DNA of 64,000 bases from Zasmidium citrigriseum (lineage: Eukaryota; Ascomycota; Dothideomycetes; Mycosphaerellales; Mycosphaerellaceae), in the NCBI GenBank assembly GCA_002786025.1, contig NHNW01000074.1, forward strand, positions 62,001 through 126,000, given 5' to 3'. A model generated the notes under the pieces. It saw nothing but the letters and a program-made list of their open reading frames with translations, searched no databases and had not been told where the DNA came from. The position numbers and the translations under genes were made by a program. Below, in pieces: positions 11,607-21,940 of the stretch; the first letter of the stretch is position 1, and the number at the start of each line of letters is the position of its first letter.

Positions 11607-12746
11607 TCATAGCCCCAAAGGCAACGCCAAGTTGTGCCTCGAACGCCACAGCAAATGACACACTTGCCAAAGAGCCCTGAGACTGACCCCCGCTTTGAAC
11701 AGTGCGGAACCATCCCTTTGAGCCTTGGACATCACTTCGTTCTGTTCAAGCGGCACAGACATTTCCGTCTGCGTGGAAAGGTTGTAGTTGATTCCTTGCT
11801 TCGCTGCCAATGCCGCACCTGCGCGGCTTCCGTTGGGTATCGAAAGCTTGGCGGAGATCCAGGCACCTACGGCCGAGAGTTCGTCCAGGTCCACACCAGT
11901 TTCAATCCCAGCTCGCTCGAATAGAAATACAACATCTTCTGTTGCTGCGTTCCCTTTGGCGCCGGGACAGTACGGGCAACCACCAAGACCAGCAACGCTC
12001 GTGTCGAACACTCTCACCCCACGCTCATAAGCCGTCCAGATGTTGCTAACAGCTTGGCCATAGGTGTCATGGAAATGGCCCGCGAGGCGATTCATCGACA
12101 CCCCTGAATTGTGGAGGTGGCCCAACAATGACTGCACATCTACAGTGGTTCCGACTCCAAGAGTATCTCCAAGGCTGACCTCGTAACAGCCCATGTCCAA
12201 GAGGTTCTTGACGACATACGAAACGGTTTCGGGGACAGTCGGACCGTCAAAGGGACATTCGAAGATACAGCTGACGTATCCGCGGACATCCAGACCAGCT
12301 TCGAGGGCCTTCTTTGCGACGTGGCGTGCCCGAGCGAGCCCGTCGTCGACTGTACAGTTGATGTTGGCCTGGCTGAATCCTTCGCTAGCACTGACAAACA
12401 CAGCTACTTCTCTGACGCCTTGCTCCAGCGCTCGCTCCAGACCTTTCATGTTTGGCACCAGTACTGGATGGCGGATCTGCTCGTCCGATAAGAAGTCTTG
12501 AATCTCGTTGTTTGCAAGCAGCTGACGCCCGTCACACAATTGAGGGACTGCTCGAGGCGATACCATGGACGTAAGTTCGATGGCATTTAGCCCAGTCTTC
12601 CGGAGCTTCGAAATAAGTTCAACTTTGGTTGAAGTCGGAATCGCCGATTTGATATTTTGAAGTCCATCCCTGGGGCCAACTTCCACGATCCTAACACGGT
12701 CCCGTAGTCGCATCCGAGCCTTCTCGTCCATGATGAAAAAATTCAT
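11607..12746 (-). CDS. Hydroxymethylglutaryl-CoA lyase
   Basis: Single exon, 379 residues from the ATG at 12746 (an alternative ATG is at 12731). HMG-CoA lyase splits 3-hydroxy-3-methylglutaryl-CoA into acetoacetate and acetyl-CoA, the last step of leucine degradation. The HMGL TIM-barrel features are complete: VEVGPRDGLQN at the substrate and metal site, ELTSMVSPRAVPQL, CPFDGPTVPE, GDTLGVGT, the GHFHDTYGQA metal-ligand histidines, and the signature GLGGCPYCPGAKGN with the catalytic Cys. Unlike mitochondrial forms it starts almost directly at the barrel, with no obvious presequence, and no clear C-terminal peroxisomal signal is present (ends PLGL). It may therefore be cytosolic. The closing LWQVCHLLWRSRH tail is unusual. 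Confidence 0.9.
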   Translation of the reverse strand: MNFFIMDEKARMRLRDRVRIVEVGPRDGLQNIKSAIPTSTKVELISKLRKTGLNAIELTSMVSPRAVPQLCDGRQLLANNEIQDFLSDEQIRHPVLVPNMKGLERALEQGVREVAVFVSASEGFSQANINCTVDDGLARARHVAKKALEAGLDVRGYVSCIFECPFDGPTVPETVSYVVKNLLDMGCYEVSLGDTLGVGTTVDVQSLLGHLHNSGVSMNRLAGHFHDTYGQAVSNIWTAYERGVRVFDTSVAGLGGCPYCPGAKGNAATEDVVFLFERAGIETGVDLDELSAVGAWISAKLSIPNGSRAGAALAAKQGINYNLSTQTEMSVPLEQNEVMSKAQRDGSALFKAGVSLRALWQVCHLLWRSRHNLALPLGL

Positions 12747-13480
12747 TAAAGACTGTCGCAAGGAGATTGTGCTTCGGTCTAGAAAGCGTCTGGCTTTCCA
12801 AGATTCCTCTTCTACGGCACCATGATCCAGGCCTAATCGGGGTATTTCAAGAAATCCTCGTCAGTGAACAAAGCATGAGATCACTGTGCATCGACATTCG
12901 CCATCAGAAGGGTCCCAGACCCGGGGGGCATGCTGGCGATTATGTATTTCGGAAACCGAGGCAGTGTGTTCTATTTCGGCCTTTTGGGGCCGAACGACAA
13001 GCCACCCGTCAGCCGTTTGTGCGCTCATCAAACTTGGTAGCTGAGATAAGCTGTGGCTGTCAGCCATCATGAGAAACCGTAGAGGGCGGCAAAGGTCTGT
13101 CAGATTTTGCAGAGGTTGTGTTGGTAGAGTGAGGTTGAAGACGGGAAGTAGTGTTTCGGGAAGGAAGGAGGATGGGCCGGAATTCTCCCGACATACTGCC
13201 GAATATGACCCGGCCGTCAACGACAGTGGCGTGAGAGCGTGAGAGAGAGAGGTGAGTGAATGAAAATGTACAAACACATTAATGAGCTCAGGGAAACGCA
13301 AGTCATTTTGACGCACCTTTGCCATTCAAAGGTGTACGGAGACATCGAAGGGTTGAAGAATGATGCAGGTTTCTTTCCTGCACTATCTTCTTTTTGTTTC
13401 CCCTTCATCGTCAAATTGTTTCAATATCTTCCTGACATTTCGACCGTCATTCATTTTACTCATTGATCATGTCTAGTTCT
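12747..13480. promoter_or_regulatory. Intergenic
   Basis: About 730 bases between the lyase start and the sedolisin stop. Frames here show no family features. Presumed lyase promoter. Confidence 0.35.
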
Positions 13481-15386
13481 TCAGACGCCCAGCGATGCTC
13501 GGATCTTCGTGAAATCTGGAGTGCCCCATCCAGAGGCAACATCCCAAGACTTTCCAGCTGGGAAACCCGTACTGTGATACAATGGTCAGCAAAAGTTCGA
13601 CGTCTCGAAGATCAAGGTACCTACGTGTTGCAACCGGTGCTAGCGCCAGTAACGATATCATTGAAGCCAGCTCCATTGGTGGAGTAAAGTCTTGGGTTGA
13701 GGAAACCAAGCGGAGGCTTGCCCTTAGCGATGAGTGCATCGTTGACGAGCGTGAGGATGCCTCCCATGATCGGGCTAGCAACACTCGTTCCGTCGACTGG
13801 AGTTGGAGCGCCCATGTAGGTCACCAGGAAGCGGTAGCTCTGAGCTGAGATATCTGGATAGGCACGACCGCTTGGGTTGTACAGACCAGCGTTCTTTGTG
13901 CCAATGCTTGCCAAATAGGCCGAAACAGCTGCTGACTGGTAGCTTGGCTGACTGAAGTAGTTGCTGAAGCCGCTTCCGGAGACGTAGCCATTGCCAGTGT
14001 CGAAGGCAACTTGCTCTGGGCTGAAGTCGCGAGTTCCGCCGATGGTAGTCACGTAAGGGCAAGAGGCTGGAAATGCGGGAAGGAATTCCTGCTTTGAAGT
14101 TCCATCATTGGAGACACAAGTACCGTTGGCGCCAACGCCGCTGTCGCCGCTGCTGAAGAGGAGGGTAACGCCACGAGCTCCGAGTTGGGCCAGCTCCGAA
14201 CAGACACGCTGGGCGTAGTCAAGAGGAACAGTCTGCTCGTCGTCGCCATAGCTCGTGGAGATAACGTAAGGTACATTCTTCTGGCCAAGCACGTAGTCCA
14301 ACCAGGTCAGGTAGGGTTCGTTGGTGTTCGTTGGGGTATTGATGTCTGGCTTATACGGCGGGGAGCCACCAGTGCTGTAAGTCGTAAAGTTGGTAGGGTA
14401 AGCAATGCCTCCGACTGCTTCCACATCGAGATCAGCTTCGACACCAGGCATGAGCTGGTTGTTAGAAGCGTTGGCGATGATCTGGGTAGTGAACTGATAT
14501 GTGGGACTGGCATCAGGTCGGTTCGTGAGCATAAAAGCCTTGAAATCGGCAACGGATGGCACCTGGCCCCTAAATGAAAGAGTTAGAAGGTCCTCTTGTC
14601 TCAGATATGTTACAGAATGGCTTACAGGTAGTTCGTAGTGCCTACGAAATTGGATTTGGGAACTTGGGGTTTATACCCCGTGACTTTGTAATAGTCACGA
14701 ATGCATTGAAGCGGCACGGCCTGAGATCCAGTCAAGCACGAAGCCGGTGCGCCGGCGAGTGCGAGATCAGACGATGAGCTTTGCATAGATGCCTCCTCAA
14801 CCGGGACAGACAAGTCGGCAATCCTTGAATCAGTGGAGTGGAGCTTCCAGTTTCCGAAGAAGTTCGTGGGCTGGACGACATCGATATGTCCATGAAGAGA
14901 TCGTGGCAGGCTGTACTTGGTCGTTCGAACGATTCGCTTGCCGTTCTCATGGCCGTAGTGATGGTATTCCGTATCTAGCAGCTTCTCAACCTGCCAGACA
15001 GGGAGAGAGATTTTGAACCAATCCTTGGCCGGGCTGTACTCGACGTGATCCTTGGAGATGCCGTGTCCCTCGAGCCACTCGTGGACGGAGTCGCAGCTCT
15101 CCTCGGATGGCGCGCTGAGACTCTGGACATCCTCCAGGGACAGATGCTGGCCGTAGCGTTCGTGGTCTGGATGGCTGACTTCGTAGAGGTGTCGTTCCAA
15201 CTCATCAAACTTGTTCTGCTTCAAGCCAATCCGAAGGTTGATCTGGTGGTCTGGGTCCGCTCTGCCCATCTTCTGCCACTCTTGTGGAGCATGGTGAGAG
15301 CTGAAGAGAGCATAGTCTTTCCTGCTCTCCAATGGCACAGCAAGGATAGCTGGCAAATGAATCAAAAAGAACGAGAAAGACTTCAT
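13481..15386 (-). CDS. Secreted sedolisin (tripeptidyl-peptidase, MEROPS S53)
   Basis: Three exons, 15386-14626, 14569-13625 and 13571-13481, give 598 residues; introns are 56 and 53 nt. The ATG at 15386 opens a signal peptide (MKSFSFFLIHLPAILAVP). A pro-kumamolisin activation domain follows (LRIGLKQNKFDELERHL; HPDHERYGQHLS; NFFGNW at the end). The catalytic domain starts after LQCIRDYYKV and contains the Glu/Asp pair in GVEADLDVE, the oxyanion-hole Asp region in LLFSSGDSGVGA, and the nucleophile Ser in DGTSVASPIMGG. The last exon supplies the calcium-site region (SWDVASGWGTPDF). Sedolisins are acid-active secreted peptidases that release peptides from extracellular protein. The SGTS consensus reads DGTS here, but the nucleophile is kept. 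Confidence 0.92.
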
Positions 15387-16468
15387 GGTTGCACCTGTGC
15401 ACACCACTGCTGGGAAAAAGAGGATTCTTCTTTTGTAGGATGGAGGAAATGTCTCACCTGTCAAGCTGGGGCACTCACCACCTTTTCAACCTCCACCCAG
15501 CCATTGATCAACATCCACTAGAGTATACAAGGTGCGTGGTTACACGGCAAACCACCAGATAGCATTCAAGATCTTCGCAAGGTAACGGTGCGGGAACTAC
15601 CGTAGAAACAGGGCATCGTCCTCGGTCCTGCCTGAACAGGCGATTGCGTCGTCTCTCAGCTTCCACAACCAGCTGGACAGCCGCCGCTGCAAGCCACAAG
15701 GCTCGAAGATCTCCCGTAGTCAAGTGCTACAAGCAAATGGAAGCTCGCGAGATAAGAAAGTCGAGGTGCGATGGTTCGGCTTGGCCTGCAGATGTGCCGA
15801 CCGTCTCCTGCCTGATTGTGATTAGATAGGCGGGAATGACTTCAGCCAAGGGAGATAGGACCAAACATTATATCGACTCTGTGGGGTACTTTTTTCCGTG
15901 TAGACAAGCACACAATTTGTAGCCCGAGGTTCTGGAGATTGCTGCGACGTGGTACCTGGCCGCGATGGTGTCGGATGGTTGCATCCGTTCGTGCCATGAG
16001 TCTCAATTTGGCATACTCGTCCTCGGATGCCACCTCGAGAGTCTTCCTTCCATGAACGGGTAAGCACGATCATGAGAATGCTGCGGTGATGTATGGTGCA
16101 TGGGAAATCTTGTTGTTTGACCATTCGTGAATTTGTCAATTGGGAGAGTGAAGGCATCTTGGTTGGGGTGGCTTGGGCTAAGATTGCCCCGGCCGGGGAA
16201 CTTTTGGGGGCGGGGGTTAGTCCGTTCCGCAAGGGGGAGTGAGAGGACGGCTTGGAACTGAGCATGCTCATTCCCAAGAGACAGCACTCCCAATACGAAG
16301 AATCGCGAGAAGAGACCGTCCAGATTATACCAAGTCATTCGCCAGTGGAATGGAGTATATGCGCAATTTTGGACAGGGGAATCTCTTTCTGGATTTCCAT
16401 TTATACATGTACACCCAGCGCTTTCCATGCCATGCACACAACCGTACTGTACAAAACGATCCCCTCGA
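15387..16468. promoter_or_regulatory. Intergenic, sedolisin promoter side
   Basis: About 1.08 kb between the sedolisin start and the end of the uS4m gene. Only short unsupported frames; no repeat or RNA gene seen. Confidence 0.35.
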
Positions 16469-17856
16469 CTATCTCCTTCTCAAGTACCAGTTGAAACCCA
16501 AAGCCATCGTCTCTCCATGGAACGGCGTCGGCACCTCCGCCAACCCAGGTCTCGCCACTGGATGCCTCAGATACACCGCCGAGCAAATGTTCTGATTCAC
16601 CTCGAGATATCTCGGTATGAAGGCGAAAGCGCTCATGTAATCTCTCGGATGCCACGGCGTAGCGTAGGGTTTTGACGTGTCAATCGGGTTCGCGCGGGCA
16701 CGTTCGAGGGCTGCTTGGAGCAGTTCGGCGTCTTTGCGAGCGCGGTCGGCGGCTTGTTTTTCGGGGTCTTGCATTTGAGGGTTGGAGGAGGTTGTGTTGA
16801 GCGTGGCTGTTGTCTCTTCTTTCGGAAGGCTGTCTTTGGGAACTTTGGTGAGGATTTCTGCAAGTGCGGTCTCGAACGATTCAGTGGTCTCCTGAATGTC
16901 GGATTCCTTCATGCCGCGGAGTTTAGAGAATGTCGACTTCAAGTCCTTTCTGAAGTTTCGTAGCTCCTGTTGTCGCTTGCCCGAGAGGTCGCGTTTCGAG
17001 TCGTCCAGAATGTTATTGGCTCGTTTCATCAGGGCTTTGAGCTCTTTGCTGTATGTATCCCTGCCATCCACGCTCTCCTCTTCCTCAGCAACTTCAGCTT
17101 CGTTGGTCTCCGTCGCCTCTTCTTCTACGACAGCTCCCACTGCGCGGTCTTCTTCAGCCTTCTCTTTCTTCGCTTGGGCCGCCTCTGCTTCTCGCCTCAG
17201 CTCCTGGTTGGACACTGCCATGTTCTTCTTCACTTTCCTCGCACCAGTGGCGTACATGACTCTGTCAGGATCCACCTGGAACATATCCCCCGGGTTGAGC
17301 TGATAACCTGGGTATATCATCTTTTTGCCATTGACCTTCACCCATCCGTGTACGACAAATTGCCGCGCTTCTCGCGTACTGCTTGCGAACAACGCTCTGA
17401 AAATGGCAGTATCCAATCTCCTTTCCAGAGGATGGAAAGTCATGTGCATGTACGGTGTCTTCTCGGGTCCTCTCGGCTCGTTTCCCCGCGCATCTGTTTG
17501 CGGTTTCTTCTGCACGCCCATACCTCTCCCGGTCGCCATCTCACTTCCATCGTATTTGGCCAGATATCGATGATCCATTGGTACTACTGCCGGTAATCGG
17601 CGGTCGAACATTCGCGTCCATGTCCCTTCTCGTACGTCGGGGTTGTGATATGACCGGAGCATCGATTTGGCGAGCCATTTCTGCTGGAAGAACGTCTTGT
17701 TGGCGGCGGGAGGAGTGGTTACTCGGGAGAGGTTGTAGAGGTTGAATTTCGACCAGGATTGACGTAGTTTCTAATCAAATTAGCCATTGAAATCAATTGC
17801 GCTTTTGATGGTCATACCGGCCGCTTTAATGCGTGTATCTTCTTGGTGCGCGGCAT
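16469..17856 (-). CDS. Mitochondrial small-subunit ribosomal protein uS4m (Nam9-like)
   Basis: Two exons, 17856-17818 and 17770-16469, give 446 residues; the 47-nt intron has GTATGA and GATTAG ends and follows the short leader [13 protein letters not shown]. The S4 RNA-binding domain is clear ([48 protein letters not shown]). A long Glu/Lys-rich, probably coiled-coil insertion follows, and the C-terminal half ends with [20 protein letters not shown], a block typical of fungal uS4m. It should bind 15S-type rRNA in the mitochondrial ribosome. It is divergent from the La-protein gene across about 380 bases, so the promoter region is probably shared. Confidence 0.87.
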
Positions 17857-18232
17857 GGCGAGATGGAGTCGCAAATGATGCTCTCGTGCGCGCACTCTCC
17901 TTCGATGAAAGTGAAAGTTCGCAAGCCTCCGGAGCAAAAGAGTTGGCCCGACACTGCCTTTTGTCACAAGAGCTGCTTATCGATTTGCGCTAGTGGGGCC
18001 GGGCCCGTGCTCTCGAGTCAAAATGGAAGCTCACTCATGAATTTTACTCACTTCAATCAGCTTCACAATAGCGCATGTGCCATTGTCGCTTGCTATTGTC
18101 GCCGCCAACCTTTTTCAGCTGACCGCAGCTCTTGACTCACTCTCTTCCCTATTTATTCTAACCTTGAACACCCACAGACTCTACACATCTACAACACCAA
18201 CCTCCAACCACCAACAACCACCCACCGACATC
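17857..18232. promoter_or_regulatory. Shared divergent promoter, uS4m / La protein
   Basis: 376 bases separate the two divergent starts. A TATTTATT stretch near 18149-18156 lies about 80 bases upstream of the La ATG, and the leader before the ATG is CA-rich (repeated CCAAC), as in highly expressed fungal genes. Confidence 0.45.
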
Positions 18233-19660
18233 ATGGCCGACGCCGCGGTTGAGACGCCGCAGACCGCTGGAGCTGAGAAGGACGTCAAGTCTACTGAAGC
18301 TCCCACCAACAACGACAGTAAGCCTACTGAGAATGGCGCCAGCGACGACGTGAAAGAGTCCAAGGCCACCAATGGCGAGAAGAAGGCAGATGAGGAAGAC
18401 GACTTCGAGCGCTACGGCGCCGACAAGAAGGACCGCCGTGATCGTGACGACCGTCGCAGCGACCGTCGTGATCGCGATGACTACAAGCGCCGTGACTACG
18501 ACGACCGCGGCCGCGGACGTGGCCGGGGTGGTCGCGGCGGAGGTCGTGGCAGAGGCCGTGGCGGCGGACGTGGAGGCTACGACAACAACCGCTACAACCG
18601 CAACAACGTCAAGACCCGATTCGAGCGCAAGGACGAGAGCAGCGATGCGACTGAGATTCGTCGTCAGATCGAGTTCTACTTCTCCGACTCCAACTTGCCC
18701 GTCGACAACTACCTCCTGCAGGAAACCGGTGGTCCAGAGAACCGCCCATTCCCACTGAAGACCATCCACAACTTCAAGCGCATGCGCCACTACCAGCCAT
18801 TCAGCGCCATCGTCGACGCTGTCAAGGGTAGCAGCTTCCTCAAGGTCAACGACAAGGACGAGGTCTATCGCAACGTCCCACTCGCAAAGCACTTCACTCT
18901 GGATGTTGCGAAGAATGCCGAGTTGCTCACCTCGGAAAGCATGGCTCGCAGCATCTACGCCAAGGGTTTCGGCGAGGAGGAGGAGAACACTGCCTTCAAG
19001 ATCGAGGAGTTCGTACCTTCACCTTCAATCGGTGTGTAATCATGACTGACATTTGACAGGTTCTTCGAGCCATACGGCGTTCGTGGCGTTCGTCTCCGAC
19101 GTGAGAAGGATGGTACCTTCAAGGGTTCGGTCTTCGTCGAATTCGAGGACGAGGCTGCTGCCAAGCAGTTCCTCGAGATGGAGGAGAAGCCCAAGTTCAA
19201 CGACAACGAGCTCGAGGTGAAGAGCAAGAAGGAGTACGTCGACATGAAGTCGCAGGACATTCGCGATGGCAAGGTCAAGCCAAACAGCCCCACTCGTCAC
19301 AACTCCTGGCACCACCGCAACGACCGCGACGATCGCCGCAACGACCGCCGCGACCACCGTGACAAGGGCAGCTACAACAAGCGCAAGCGCGACTACGACG
19401 ACGATGACGACGTGGACCGTGACGACTGGCGCGAGCGACGCGACCGCTTCCAGAAGAAGGGCCGTCGCGACACTCGCAGCCGTAGCCGCAGCCCATACCG
19501 CAAGGACAAGGGCGAAGACAAGGAGGATGACTCCAAGGCCGAGAAGCAGATTGATGAGAAGTCGGAGGAGAAGAAGGCTGACGAGCCAAAGAGCGACGAG
19601 CAGAAGCCAGAGGAGTCCAAGGTCGAAGAGGCTAAGGCTGAGACCGAGGCTGCCGCATGA
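18233..19660 (+). CDS. La-type RNA-binding protein (La motif + RRM)
   Basis: An acidic, charged N-terminus leads to an RGG/RG tract (residues about 95-125), then a La motif (EIRRQIEFYFSDSNLP; FKRMRHYQ), a following RRM (YAKGFGEEE; PYGVRGVRLRR; GSVFVEFEDE) and a long RD/RS-rich, lysine-rich tail. La proteins bind 3' oligo-U ends of new pol III transcripts in the nucleus. One intron interrupts the RRM: donor GTACCT at 19013. Joining to the first acceptor (CAG, ends 19059) shifts the frame. Joining to the AG ending at 19069 keeps the frame (57-nt intron, 456 residues) but drops two residues (FE) expected in the RRM, so the junction is uncertain. Codon use is strongly C-ending, suggesting high expression. 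The long antisense frames here are shadows of the repetitive RG/RD coding sequence. Confidence 0.83.
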
Positions 19661-20482
19661 TCGCAGAGCATTCACCCAGCATGATTTCATCGATCTGAGA
19701 CACGGCGGTGGCGTTTTCGGAGCGCGGCGTTCAGGGCAGAAAAGTTGATTTCAGAATACGGGATGGCTATTCATTAGAGGATAAGTCGACGGTCATGACT
19801 TGTAACATACCATCACAGGAAGATATGCGGCCGATGATCTTGCATGCATGCCTTTGGAGATTCTCCTCTGGCTAATGACATGAGATGGCATTATTTCGAA
19901 GAAGCAGCACTTGCTTCTGAATTTAGCAGCGATGCTGATCACGAAATGCAAGAACGAGACTTTACATCATCCCCTTTTCTATTCGTTTGGTTGTTCGAGC
20001 AAGATCCCGATCATGATTCCACACATCGCAACAATTCGCCAAAACGAATCAAAGTTGGGCTCTTGGCCGAAACATGATGGTCTGAACGTATTCGTACCTG
20101 AGGCTGGCAGCAAGGGGCAGCGAACATTCTCTCCACAACCAACACTGCCCGTGAAGATCATGTTCCTGAACAACGCTGACTTAGTAACAGAATCCTCCAT
20201 CTTCAAAGAATCCGAACGGACGTGTCGCCGATGTGCTACGATGCCAGCATCCGCCATGACGAGTGCCAGTTACACGAGCCTCTCAGCAACGGCTGAGGCG
20301 TGGCAGGACAGTATGCCGGTCTTGCCGTCTAAGAGTACGAAGACGAGGACTGACAACGAGCGAAGAAGATATATAGCCACGGTGCTGCAACGACTTGAAG
20401 CGCAACATCATCAAGCAACTTCGACATCAAGACAGACATCAGCAATTCACACTCAACACCCAACACTCAAAGAACCGTAACC
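19661..20482. promoter_or_regulatory. Intergenic with TATA box for the small secreted protein
   Basis: About 820 bases. A TATATA at 20370-20375 lies about 110 bases upstream of the ATG at 20483, and the leader is CA-rich. A 189-codon plus-strand frame spans 19911-20480, but it runs through this TATA box and has no family features, so it is not annotated as a gene. Confidence 0.45.
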
Positions 20483-20982
20483 ATGCACTTCGCAACGATC
20501 ACCCTCGCCACCCTCCTCCTCACCCCCTTGGCCGTAACCGCCCTCTTCGAATGCAACAAAAACCTAATCGCCTTCGAACCGGCCTCCGGCAAATTCGTAG
20601 TCCACTACACCTCCATCCGCGACGAGAACAACGATGGGAAACCCTGGGTACTTCCCCTCTCCCTCCCCATCCCCATCTAAACCCAACCACTAACCAGGTC
20701 TCTTTCTAGATCCGCATCTGCATCCCCAACGAAGACGGCGAATGGGATGACGTCGAACCGCTCAGCGTGCGCTGTGATCAGGAAGACGCAGTCACTTTCC
20801 CAGAGGGGAAGACGGGTCTCCTCGAGCCTTTCAAAGTCACGAATGGCGATGGTTGTAGGAAGGATAAGAACGGCTTGGATGGGGCGAAGATGGAGTATGG
20901 GAAACAGACGAGGGATTTGAGTAGTGGGGGTGGTTCGTGTGGGCCGCGCCACAAGGGGATTTCGTGCGAGTTTGATATGTAA
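20483..20982 (+). CDS. Small secreted cysteine-rich protein (candidate effector)
   Basis: Two exons, 20483-20647 and 20710-20982, give 145 residues; the 62-nt intron has GTACTT and TTCTAG ends and is phase 0. The first about 20 residues are a signal peptide (MHFATITLATLLLTPLAVTA). The mature chain has six Cys (ECNK, ICIP, RCDQ, GCRK, SCGP, SCEF), enough for three disulfides, with acidic and Gly-rich stretches. No known domain is recognised. Size, secretion and even Cys number fit apoplastic effector-like or stress-related secreted proteins, but this is inference. It converges on the next gene, with under 100 bases between stop codons. Confidence 0.72.
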
Positions 20983-21069
20983 GGGGATCGAAGGGGAGCA
21001 AAGGGAGGGGAGAGGGAGAGAGAGGATGCTCGTCAACCTCTACCTCTCTGAATGAATGAATGAAATCAT

Positions 21070-21658
21070 TCAATACCTCCAAACACCCCCCTCCATCTCC
21101 TTCATCTCAAGCTGCTCCGCAAAATCCTCCACCCCAAACTGGCGACTCATCTCCAGAAACCACGCAACATTCACACACTGCCCCGCACATCTCACAGTCG
21201 CCATAATCATCGCCTCCGCCCCCTCTCCCTGCGCATCAACAAGCAACACCGTGCCATCCTCCGCAGTTCTCCTATCCAGGACCGCAAAGCTCGAACACTC
21301 AATATCCGCGTTGGCGCCGCGCTCCCTGCAGAGATGTCGAAGCAGAAGGTAGCATTCGCAGGCTGACTTGCCGATGAAGGGGGAGATGGGCGAGCTGGGT
21401 TTCGTGATGGGGGAGGCGGAGCGGGTGAGGTAGGTGGGTTCTTCGAAGCTGTCGATGAGGAGGAGATTTGGGTCTGCGTGACCGGGTCCCAAGTTGGCGA
21501 TGAAAGTCTCGTTTGAGGAGATGAATTTGTTGAGGACCTGTTGCATTCGATTAGTGTCCTTGTCTGGTGCATACTATTCTTGATGTGGATGGTCGAACCT
21601 CAGCGCTCAGCTCTACGGCGCAGCAGACTGGGTAGAGTGATCCAAAGACTTTCGGCAT
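21070..21658 (-). CDS. Hypothetical protein, 175 aa
   Basis: Two exons, 21658-21599 and 21537-21070, joined by a 61-nt intron with a CACTAATC branch site and CAACAG acceptor. The start MPKVFGSLYPVCCAVELSAE reads smoothly into VLNKFISSNETFIANL. No signal peptide or membrane segment. Five further Cys occur, two in SACECYLL. The C-terminal half (DAQGEGAEAMIMATVRCAG) looks like a small globular alpha/beta fold, but no family is recognised. Coding status rests on the clean splice and the amino-acid composition. Confidence 0.6.
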
Positions 21659-21940
21659 GGTCTGTGATGTCGAAACGGATGCTTTCGAAACTGTTCTCTT
21701 GAATGAGGTCGTGCTCTTGTACTATAAAGTATGGAGTTCAGTGACGGTCATCCAGGCAGGCAATTGCCACCATCCATTGTTGCTTTCCGGGCGTTGAGGC
21801 AACAATGCCGCTCGGAAGCTCTTCCCAGAACAGCGGAGGTCTGTCCTGCCAATCTCGTCTCTTGAGCGACGAAGAGCTCTCGCCCAGAAAGTTCCAACGC
21901 CAGAGCAAAGACGTCTTATTTTCCGCCACGCCTCAAAAGC

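Noticed and set aside
18158..18892. 244-codon antisense frame over the La gene
   Set aside because: Val/Ala-rich shadow of the RG/RD coding strand with strong C-ending codon bias; no domain or start context. The antisense frame at 19040-19690 is rejected for the same reason.
19911..20480. 189-codon plus-strand frame before the small secreted protein
   Set aside because: Runs through the TATA box and leader of the next gene; low-complexity Thr/His-rich end and no domain.
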